A stretch of 22,548 nt of DNA, taken from assembly GCA_019648995.1 (NCBI GenBank), contig BLXT01007071.1:1448899-1471446 (forward strand), given 5' to 3'. Below, piece by piece: positions 11,293 to 20,600 of this stretch. The notes below the pieces were generated by a model. The model saw only the letters and a program-made list of their open reading frames with translations. It was not told where the DNA came from and did no database searches. The position numbers and the translations under genes are program-made. The number at the start of each line of letters is the position of its first letter. The first letter of the stretch is position 1. The stretch is from Plakobranchus ocellatus. Its lineage: Eukaryota > Mollusca > Gastropoda > Plakobranchidae.

Positions 11293-11897
11293 GTGTATAT
11301 AAACCCATGTCATAGAATAAATTTAAGCTGATAGTGTTCCCCAGTCAGTATAGCGATTAAGTTATTTCACAAACCATTTGTAACCACAACCATTTATATT
11401 TTATATTTATCTATAGATCAATTTCTTATTTTTTTTTAAACATGTAGTTCTAAAAAGATCAAGAAGTACATGATAACTGAATGTATCCTATACAAATCAT
11501 CTTTTGGTAATTTTTTTTCACTGATCCTGTCAAAAGTAAAGTTTTGATAAATATATTTTTAAGAAGCTTTTACTTTGTAGCACTACATTTTACAGAAAGG
11601 TAAATCAAACCATTTAATTTTGTGTGAACTGTATTTTTTTATCTCCTGATGGATCTGAAATTTTAGATTTCATATTTTCATGAATTGCTGATTTTGATTT
11701 CCTAATGCTGAGTACTTAACATATATTTTAAAACTTTTTTTGCGGGTATGATTTAGATAATTGAATATTAGCTGTGAATCATTCAAGAAAATATATCCTG
11801 AGCCTTTAAAGGACAACGAATGGACTCATTAATTTACTGCTTTCCACTGTTGTCAAAATTGATTTTAAAGGAATTCTTTTTTAATTCTTAAGAGACT

Positions 11898-11905
11898 TGT
11901 AAATA
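11898..11905 (+). promoter_or_regulatory. Second Pumilio-type element TGTAAATA
   Basis: An identical octamer to the one at 11285-11292, about 160 bp upstream of the distal poly(A) signal cluster. The same caveat applies: a chance match is possible. Confidence 0.22.
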
Positions 11906-12057
11906 TGATGTAAGGAATTATTTTAAAAGGTGTCCAATGCTGCTCTTTTCTCTTCATGCTATTTTATTTTAAACCATAGTAAGACATCAGATCATGTGGT
12001 AAGACAACAATTTTTTTTTTTGCCTCTTACTTATCGGAAGCAGGTTGTGATTTTTAG

Positions 12058-12227
12058 AATAAATCCTTCAACTTTTTAAAAGCAGAAAGTAAATCATGAA
12101 AAATGTATATGATGTTCTTACATTTCAATGTGTATTATAGTAAATAAATCTTGAAGTCTGTAAACTGTAGTATTTTGATATTTTGAATCTATTACTGGAA
12201 TGGCAGAACTCAGCTGAGTGAAATAAA
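12058..12227 (+). terminator. Distal cluster of three AATAAA poly(A) signals
   Basis: Canonical hexamers lie at 12058, 12143 and 12222. The last is followed by a T/G-rich stretch (TGTGTTGAC, then TTTTTCGTTTTAAATTTG). The cluster sits near where the plus-strand T-tract bias fades, so it is my preferred distal end for the receptor transcript. Confidence 0.35.
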
Positions 12228-12775
12228 ATGTGTTGACTTAACATTTTTCGTTTTAAATTTGTAATGTAAGAAGATTGGGAGGGAAGAGATGCTGATGATG
12301 ATTGTTTGAAGAGTATCCAGGGATGGGGTTCAGACTTTACAAGAGCAACTTTCTCAAAGCAGAATGATTTCAAATTTTGTCACTATTTTGTCAGGTACTA
12401 TTTTAAATATATCCTCGGTTTTTTTTCCAAACCTAAAAAAACATAAAGGGCATAGTTTGGCCAATCACAGAAATTTTATTTAACTTGAATGAGCCAAACT
12501 GAAAAAAAGAGTTATTTTCTGAAACCCCGGCTTGTCCGATCCAGGATTTTACAGAATCACTCCTGTAGCCACAATATTATTTGCCCGCTTTTTTCTGCAT
12601 TGGCTGCTTTTCAAAATGCTGCCACCTTGCAAATTATTCTGGTTTGGCTGCTCTGCCCATTGTACAAGGATTCCAATTTTCTTCTGCTTTTGCCACTAGA
12701 CTGGTAATCAAATCAGCTCTTGCAATGAGCCATATTTTCATTGATTTTTTTTTTTATTTGGCTTGAATGAAAAAA

Positions 12776-13085
12776 AGAATGCAAATCTGAGAGTGAAAGG
12801 TAGAGATAGAAAGATAAATAGATAGATAATAGTTAAATGAATAGCTTAAGTGGGAGAGAGAAAAAAAGTTGGAGAAAGAGAAGGAGGTGAACATCGAAAC
12901 TGAGAGATAGGTGGAAAGATAGGTAAAATGATTGATAAACATATAAATGGATAAAGGAAAGATCCAATAAATTAATATAAAATAGATAGCTGCACAGATT
13001 TATAAAATCATTAGACAGGAAAAAAATATTTAACAGATAGATTGAACGATCAAATGGCAGACAATAAGATGGATGAAACAGTTAA
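12776..13085. repeat. Degenerate GATA/GAAA tetranucleotide repeat
   Basis: Recurrent AGATAGATAA, AGATAGGT, GATAAA and GAGAAAG units form a purine-rich plus strand. Open frames across it, such as a Ser/Tyr/Leu-rich one on the minus strand, are artefacts of the repeat. It reads as an aged microsatellite. Confidence 0.75.
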
Positions 13086-13411
13086 AATGAGATTAATTAA
13101 TACTTAAGACAAAATGAAATGGAGGAAACTCAGGGAATTAAGTAAAGCTATCGCTAACACCAATAAAGGACGCAATTCAACAGATCAAGGAGGAAAACCC
13201 TTTCTGTTAAATAACAAAGTCACACCCTGTCAGGCAAACAAAATGCTATACTCGAAATTTGTTCTCGACGGTATTTGGTTATGTGTGTTTGTACACTTTA
13301 TCTCTTCGTTTTCTGGTGCTGAAAACTCTGAAACCATTCGAATCATGTTATTCTCATCTGTGCCTGTGCATTAGCAAAGACTGCTTGCCTTCATCATTCT
13401 AGAAAGATTTG

Positions 13412-13506
13412 CTCCCCCCCCACACACACACAAATGCAAAATGACCACCCACCACCTTAGCTCTACCTTATGTTTTGTGGGAATTTTTTGGGGGGGAAGG
13501 TGGGGG
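13412..13506. repeat. C/CA-rich tract followed by G-rich tract
   Basis: A run of Cs passes into a CA repeat at about 13412-13432. A run of Gs followed by AAGGTGGGGG lies at about 13489-13506. The two could pair as an imperfect foldback, and the G tract could stack. Both readings are weak. Confidence 0.5.
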
Positions 13507-14306
13507 CAGAGGTGTCTCGTTTAATTTTTAATAATTATTTAAATTGATAATCATGAAGATAATGACAATGGTGGCCTCCTCCTAAAATTAATTGTGTCCT
13601 GAGGGTAAAGATGATAATCATAATAATTATGATTAAAGTTACAATTTTCAAGATGATATTTGTGTGATGACTGTAGTGGTATATCAGAATGAAATGAAAA
13701 CAATTTTAAAAGCTTTTGAAAGATTCTTCTGTTTATAAATGTTGGCAATACCTTGAAAGCATTTTTGGTATTTCATTGCTTTCAGCCCAAACCACTAGCA
13801 CTATGAGGCTACCAAACCAAAAGATTTTTTAGATTTGCGGGTACAGAAAATCGCTTTTAAAATAATTGTTCACATCAGCATGACCCCTCCACATGCAAAT
13901 TTGAAAACAACAGCAATTCTGAAAATCAGTGGTATAAGTATATAATAACCTTTCACTAGCCAAGAAGTGAGTAGAATTTAGTGATGGCTTCCAAGCCAAA
14001 GTAGAAAAACCTAACACTTCAGGCTTTAATTATGAATAAACGACTGGGTAAAATTTATTGAAAGTAGCTTTGCAATGTCTTTTTACCACAGCACATACCA
14101 AGCAAGAAGTAATTTCGTTGATATACGTTCATTGGTGTGTATTCTCCATGCTCATTTGCCAATTACGAAAAAAAAAAAATATTTCCCCACTTTATTTACT
14201 TGTATTTCTGTTTTGGTTGACACAAACTATTTCTTAAAGGTTCAGCAAATTTTTCATATCTGGGTGTAACAAATGTAGCATTAACGTCCTTGAAATATTG
14301 AGCCAT

Positions 14307-14390
14307 CAGTGAATAATGCCCAATTTTCCCAGCCTTTCTGTGACAAAATGATTCTCGGGGAACTTGCCAGATCACACCCATTATTCACTG
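14307..14390. repeat. 12-bp perfect inverted repeat, 84-bp span
   Basis: CAGTGAATAATG at 14307-14318 and CATTATTCACTG at 14379-14390 are exact reverse complements with a 60-bp spacer. No obvious target-site duplication flanks them. The pair could be the ends of a tiny MITE-like relic or a chance foldback. Confidence 0.5.
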
Positions 14391-15896
14391 TTTTTTAAAA
14401 CTTTGGGCATATCACATTTTTTTTAGACGGTCTCGGCCAGACAAAAGATACAGTTAATCTTTAAAAGAAATTCACAAGAGTTGAAATATTTGCAATAACT
14501 TCCATCCCTATGTAGGCCTACATGTATTGTTATACTCATAGATTAGGTGATACCAAGCAAATCAATTTCCTGATTTTGTCTTTTACTCCCACATATTGTT
14601 ACCAATATGGTAGTGTTGTTAAATTGACTTCCTTGCAAAAAGTTGCAGCCTACAAGGCCTGTTATACTAAAGTAGACTTCTAATATGTTCATGTCCTTGG
14701 GGGATTAAAAACTTATCCACTGCATTGTTCTTTACAATAAAGAAAGAGTATCTCAAAATGTTCCATAAACATATGATCAAATAGTACAATTAGGGAATTT
14801 AATGGTAAATATGTTTTTAATCATAGATCAAATAATATTAGCCTTGCTTTTACTAGCATTCCATTTAAGCATGTATGTGTCAATTGTGTTTATGTGTGTT
14901 TGCAAGAAAGGGGATGGCAGTAAATAAAACAATAGCAATAAGCATTAAAGATTTAGAAAAAAATGCAGGTAAGATAACTCAGCAGGCCTGCATTATATTT
15001 CAGTATTACACTTTGTCTCTTAATTGGACAAATTGAAAAGCATTATACAGACAGCAGGATAGCTATAAAAACAAGAGGAGGAAGACAGATGGTTCATACT
15101 TTTTTTCAATATGCTGTTATTGAATCTGAAAATCAACTGAGTTTTCCATTATATAAAACATTGAAACAATTAAGATTTTGCATCATCTATAATTTTTCTT
15201 TTTTACTCCTCTCTAAATGCAGCAAGCTTCAAAATATGTAGAAGCATACATATACAGTCAGACCAAACCAAATTTTTAACTAGACACTTGTGAATATTCA
15301 AAAAGAACTTATAAAGTATGCTGAAAAATAATAAAACTTCATTCTCAAAAAATTTATAAGATTTCAAAATCTCATAAAATCTGGTAAAACAAATAACACC
15401 AAAAACCAGATAAATGTGCTTAGATGATAACAAGTGGAGAAAATGTAAAACATTTAGAGATTTGAGTATTATTAAAAGACAACCATATCATCTACTAGAA
15501 AATATGACAAAATTTAAAAAATAAATCTATTATATACATTCAAACACCAAAACAGAGTATATTAAAATTTTAGAGAAAAACACCAATTTTATTTGTAAAA
15601 TATATATTTCCGATTTGCGTTTCATTCTACCGACTACTTTAAGCACTCATACTACAACAAGGGCAATAAGGCATAGGGTTATGTTCAGTTCTTGGCATAT
15701 AGCACTGAGAAGCAGTTTACCTTGCTTTCCTCATGGCTTTAGTTTTTGCTAAGTTTGTAGAAACCTGCCCACTTTATCTGTACTGGGTGGATGGGGGATC
15801 AAATGTGTCCGCTCTTGCCTGATAGTCGAATTCCTGTCAATTAGGCTATCTCATTTAACCACGTTACATAAAAACATGCTTTGCACTCAAGTTCAG

Positions 15897-15918
15897 ATTA
15901 ACAGGATATGCTGTTAAT
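15897..15918. repeat. 8-bp hairpin
   Basis: ATTAACAG and CTGTTAAT flank a six-base loop GATATG. It is perfect but AT-rich, and no function is assignable. Confidence 0.35.
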
Positions 15919-16965
15919 AGGCATTTCCAATAAATGTTTTCCTTGATTAACTATCAATCTTACTACTCAGTATTGAAAAGAAGAAGATCAATAATTATGA
16001 CTATGCCACAATTAATACCTGGTAGCCTGCATATGTCAGTGTTAGTCTGCTTTAATCTTACACTAACAGATTCAGACTCACTGTCAAATTGAGACATGAT
16101 CAAGTAAAAGGGAAATCCCAGCCAAATAACTTGCATATTGCAACAGAATGACTAAATATGAAAAAAAAAAGTTTACAATGAATAATATTGAAGTGTGTGC
16201 CTACTTGGTAATTTTTTTAACCTGATCTATATAATTATTAAAAACATGAAAATGTAAAGACATTTTTTTCATAGCTTTATTTTTAACTTATAATATAAAA
16301 GTTATAATTTATGACCAAAAATTAAGATTTCATTCTCACAAAACAATATTTCCTTCACTGAAAATGGTAATTATAGTATCCAATTCACAAACTGCAGCAA
16401 TGTAAAATGTCCATATCCTCTTTGACATCCACAGTCCAACTTCCAAGGGTTTAAAAAAGAGTAAATTATAATGAAGTAAAGTAATGATATGTGTCCTACC
16501 ATAAGTGGCTGAAGAGATTGATTGGACAGCAATATGTAGTTAGTACTCTGTAACATATCAGCAGTAACAACATGAAAAGCACAACTGATTCATTTGGGAA
16601 TCTTCAATCCTAGAAATACAGAATACATCAATATTTCAACATAAGAGAGCAAAGTACAATTGAACACAATAGCATCAAACATAGATTCCTTAAAATCATG
16701 AATTAAACTACTCCTTTGTTTACCATGCCAATTCCTTCTTTGTATTTTTTTAACTGTTAATTTCTACTCTTTCACATTGTTCACAATTATTTGTAAAATT
16801 ATTTGCCCTCTAATTTAGACATTACCCTGGGATTGATGAAGTTATAGATAAACTTGTCACTCCCTCCTGCTTGTCTAGCATCCATAGAATCTCACCTTAT
16901 GAGGGACAATATCCAAAATTGGCCACCATAGATAGTCCCTAGGCAGCAGGTATAATACAGGTATT

Positions 16966-16971
16966 TTTATT
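16966..16971 (-). terminator. QDPR poly(A) signal candidate
   Basis: TTTATT on the plus strand gives AATAAA on the minus strand. It lies 585 bases downstream of the QDPR stop codon. It is the first canonical hexamer I found below the stop; a GATAAA variant lies near 17075. The 3' UTR would be about 600 nt. Confidence 0.4.
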
Positions 16972-17555
16972 TAACGATTCAGACAGGGTAGCATCGTACT
17001 CATCAATTTTTCCCCAAGGATTTCAAAGAATCCCTGCTGGACTAAACATGATTTTTCAATCCAGGTTCATAAATTTATCGGAATAAAATCATATCTACAG
17101 TTAATGTAAATGATATTTACAAAAGTGATGATACAATTACCCTTTTCATAAGCTTACAATAAAAACTAATACAAAAATTACATAATATATGCACACAACA
17201 GAGGAGCTATCTGTAAAGAAATCTTAGCTTGACTCATTGTGATTCTCCAATTGTTTTAACTCTTCACAAACAAGGAATAGTTCAAGCAATTGTGCAGTTG
17301 GCTTAAATTATAACACAATCATTGAAAAAAAGAAGGACTAGCATAAATAGTGAGCATTCTTAATTTCATTTTCACATTATAAGAAAAAATGAAAACAATT
17401 GTCTGATGATACTGAAACAGATATACCTGCATATCTAACACAACAGATTAAAAAAAAAATCCGACAAAAACAAAACAAATAAAACAGATAATTTTGATTA
17501 CATCAACAGGCAAATAAAAAAGGAATGATCTTGAATTTCTGTGCATTCTTCTCCT

Positions 17556-17655
17556 TCAAGCAATTACAAGTTCAGTTTTGTTATCTTTAGTGATGAATTG
17601 CACCAAACTTCCTGAAACTGGTCTTTCAGCTCCTTGCAGCCATTGTTCAAAAAGC
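17556..17655 (-). CDS. QDPR: QDPR terminal exon
   Basis: The acceptor is GGCTTTTTCAG at 17656. The first G completes the split glutamate codon. The peptide is [20 protein letters not shown], then [12 protein letters not shown] and stop. It matches human [20 protein letters not shown] and TEGRTEL. The open frame that starts at 17752 on this strand is a different reading frame and not the gene. Confidence 0.95.
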
Positions 17656-20600
17656 CTGAAAAAGCCACATACAATTTTGTTAAATATTTTGGATTATTCC
17701 AAGGATAGTTACTGAAGACATGTTGAACTATGAGGATTTGAAAAAAACACATTTTCTACCCATCCGGACCTCACTTGTTAGCTGTGCACTTAACTTGCAA
17801 CAATTATGACCTGGGTGATCCGCCTTGGGATCTAGAAATTGTCGTTAAACCAAGGCGGCTGATTGGAAATGTGTTAAGCTGACTAAAATAAGATTTGCTT
17901 GGTGAACAATAAACAAAAATTATTTGGAGCTTGTGAAAACAGACCCTACTGTAAATAGTTTATAATATAAGGCTAAACATTGGAGGCTTGTCAGAATTCC
18001 TGCTTTAAAAAGTTGGTCAAGGGAATGAGAGTGTGTGAAAGAGAAAAAAAGAAAAGGAAAAAAAAATGAGTGAAAGAGAAAGAGAGAATCGCCTTCTTCA
18101 TTAGATGTTCTGTGGGAATTGATGTTGGTGATCATGTTCCTCCACTACAACCTATTCTCAATTAACCTTATAAATCTGTTATTTCTCATATTACATGCTG
18201 TCCATAAGTTAAGACTTTCAAATAAAAGTTATTCTCTGCATGCATTTATCTTCAATTTTTCCACTGATTGCTAAATGTCCTAACTTTTGTGTTGGTACAT
18301 GTCCTACAAATTGTAGTTGCTTCCTTCTCATAATTTTCATTAATGATCAAAGCTTAGCTTCTTTCAGTAACGATTCATTGAACTTTTTTCTCTCCATGAT
18401 ATCTCATCATTCTTCTGATAAACCAAATATCTACTGCTTCCAGTTTTCTTGTCAATTGTCCAACAATCATTTTCAAATAATAGTACTGATCATATACGTC
18501 TTCTTTACCTTCTATTTATGTCCAAACTTATGTTTCTGTAGTCAGTACTTTCATTTTTTTTTTAATTTATCTTTGGCCTTGGCTACTCTTTTGCTTATTT
18601 CACTTGTGCATGTACCATCTGAGGTTATCAGGTATCCAAGATATTTGAATTTGTTCGTTGGTTTACTTTTTTCTGCTCAACTATTGAGATTGCATTTGGT
18701 GTTTGAGGATTGCTTTTAGATGACCGTGCATTCCATTTGTTTTTTAAATTCGGAGACAGGCCCATTCTTTTGCTCTTTAAAACAATAGTATCTAAAAAAA
18801 TTTTGCACTGTATATATTCAGCATACCTGGGATTATTAGGATTTTCTCCATTTACTTAAGTCAGAAATATCCTCTAGATTCCCTAACATTATTTCACAAT
18901 AAAAGTTACAAAGATCAGGAGATATTATACATCCATACTTCACACCCTTTTTGATGGATTTGAAATCACTGTGTTCTCCAATTCTTATAGACAATTTTTG
19001 ATCCCAGTATAGATTTATAATTATTTTAAGATCTCTACCATCCATGTTTGAGTTTCCTAGCATGTGAAACAGCTCTTTATTTTGGCACAGACCTTCGAAT
19101 AATCAATGAAGCATAGACAAAGTGCATAATATCCTAAGTTGCATAAGTCCTTTATCAGGCAAAAAGCCAAACTGTTTGATGGATATTTCTGATCTCAGAC
19201 TCTTGTACATTCTTTGTATAAAAACACACAACAGAATTTTTTTTTGGTAAAATGGCTCTTAAACAAAGTTAGCTTTCACTCTAAAGAAAAAAGGCCACAA
19301 AATGAAATAAAAAAGTTTATTATTACTCAGCCACGTAGTCTAAACTTGTCCATGTTGTAAAATCTGCTGAACTCATAAATTTTCTGTTCATAGGAGTATC
19401 CAAAGTGACCCTGAAAAAAAAATTAGAAGAGGTGACATTTTTTTCAGGTATATCTAAAGATTGCCCAGTGCTAATGAATTAGATAAGACATATTTATGCA
19501 ATCCGACTTTTAAAAAGGGGAATAAACAATAAAGACTTTATTTTCCTAAAAATGCTGAGAACCAAAAAATGTAAATTCTTTAGTGTTCGGCATTAAACAT
19601 ATACTGAGTGTTCACTACTGTTGAGTTGCCTAAAGTATGGTATGGCGTAATCAACATGCAAAATATGTTATAGGACCGACTCAATATACATTTTCTTTGG
19701 CAAATTTGGTGAAATCTATCTTTGAAAAATAATTTTAAAAATTTAATGATTTAATCCAATGCATTAATAAGAGAAGGTAGAAAAAAACGATGACAGACAA
19801 AAGCATGAGTTACAAATATGTCAAAGAATACAACCACCAACTTAAACTTGATTTAACAAATTTGAACAATAGAAAATATACAAACAAATGTTTCATCTTT
19901 TTTTACTGATAAAGCCTAAATGCTTGTACATATACTTTGTGCTGTTTCAATTTGTTTTAAGTTGAGAATGGTATTCTTTCATAGTATTAATTTCACTTTC
20001 TTCAACCACAATAGTACCATCACGATCATTAAACTTATCATTATTATTTATTTTCTGTGTGTGTGGCATTTGTATACTTTTCATACTTTACCAATATGCC
20101 AGATAAGTTAAGAATTTTTGAATTACCAATTTTGTAACATTTTGGATAATATGTAAGACGTAAATCATGTTCCAAATTTAATTTTGCTTTAACACCAATA
20201 TGCTTACGGCAAAGTTGCTACAACAGTAGTATTAGCTGGAAGTCCACTGTTTTTGGCTGCCAAGCTTTTTGTCAGATGATGTACAGCTGCTTTTGCCAAA
20301 CCATAACCCATCATGCCTGCAATGAAAAAATATAAATGTAAATGTCATCACTCAAAGAGGATATGAGGCAGTACTGATATATCTCTTTATAAATTTTTAG
20401 ATGTCCTTCAAAATTCCAAACACCACTCCTCCAGTCTCTCGGCTGAGCATCTGTGTAATTTATAAAAGAGCCTTTGTAAAAAATGATAAGTAGATTGGTA
20501 ATACATGTTGCAAGTCTCAGCAGACATAAAGTAGTGGCAAGTTGATTATTCACATTCTGAATTTACTTTTTAGGGATTTTGTTCAATCAAAGGTATTATG

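Larger units (their letters stand above)
7000..12300 (+). other. Probable long 3' UTR of ADGRA
   Basis: No coding exon or RNA gene is recognisable here. Homopolymer tracts are strongly strand-biased: many T runs of eight or more on the plus strand against two comparable A runs (about 7050 and 8133). Such U-rich sequence fits a transcribed 3' UTR downstream of the stop at 6999. AATAAA hexamers occur at 7014-7019, 11316-11321, 12058-12063, 12143-12148 and 12222-12227. The first would give an unusually short UTR of about 30 nt. The last three form a cluster that would give about 5.2 kb. The extent is inference; no transcript evidence is available. Confidence 0.4.
12300..16950. other. Intergenic region between convergent genes
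   Basis: No open frame here shows a recognisable domain or splice-supported exon. The stretch holds a degenerate GATA-type repeat (12776-13085), a C/CA tract and a G tract (13412-13506), and short foldbacks. About 12500-12740 is less AT-rich than its surroundings but gives no recognisable protein. Possible distal QDPR 3' UTR sequence may occupy the right-hand end. Confidence 0.6.
17656..19326 (-). other. QDPR last intron (1671 bp)
   Basis: This GT-AG intron holds the LINE remnant listed separately, a purine-rich GA/AAAG tract at about 18020-18088 and a GC-rich hairpin at 17820-17858. A plus-strand open frame at 18240-18719 is the antisense shadow of the LINE. Confidence 0.85.

Noticed and set aside
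12489..12766. Overlapping plus-strand frames in a somewhat GC-richer patch
   Set aside because: Neither frame gives a recognisable protein, and the patch could be an old repeat or UTR sequence.
13114..13374. 86-codon plus-strand open frame after the GATA repeat
   Set aside because: No domain, no flanking splice sites that extend it, and a composition like its surroundings.
14196..14381. Minus-strand open frame with WQVPRESFCHRKAGKIGHY
   Set aside because: It looks somewhat protein-like but has no recognisable family and no splice context, and it overlaps the 12-bp inverted repeat. Probably a chance frame or unknown relic.
15780..15870. Possible tRNA-derived SINE (a GTCGAATTCC resembles a B box)
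   Set aside because: No convincing A box at the right spacing and no cloverleaf or terminal tail could be drawn.
17564..17752. 62-codon minus-strand open frame
   Set aside because: It overlaps the QDPR terminal exon in the wrong frame. The real frame gives [10 protein letters not shown] and needs the splice at 17655.
18240..18719. 159-codon open frame on the plus strand, hydrophobic and Cys-rich, membrane-protein-like
   Set aside because: It is the antisense of the LINE RT C-terminal region, which reads as a recognisable RT series on the minus strand.
20311..20553. Minus-strand open frame with [18 protein letters not shown] peptide
   Set aside because: It crosses the exon 4 acceptor in a frame different from QDPR and matches no family I know. 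It could be an alternative exon or old repeat, but there is no support.
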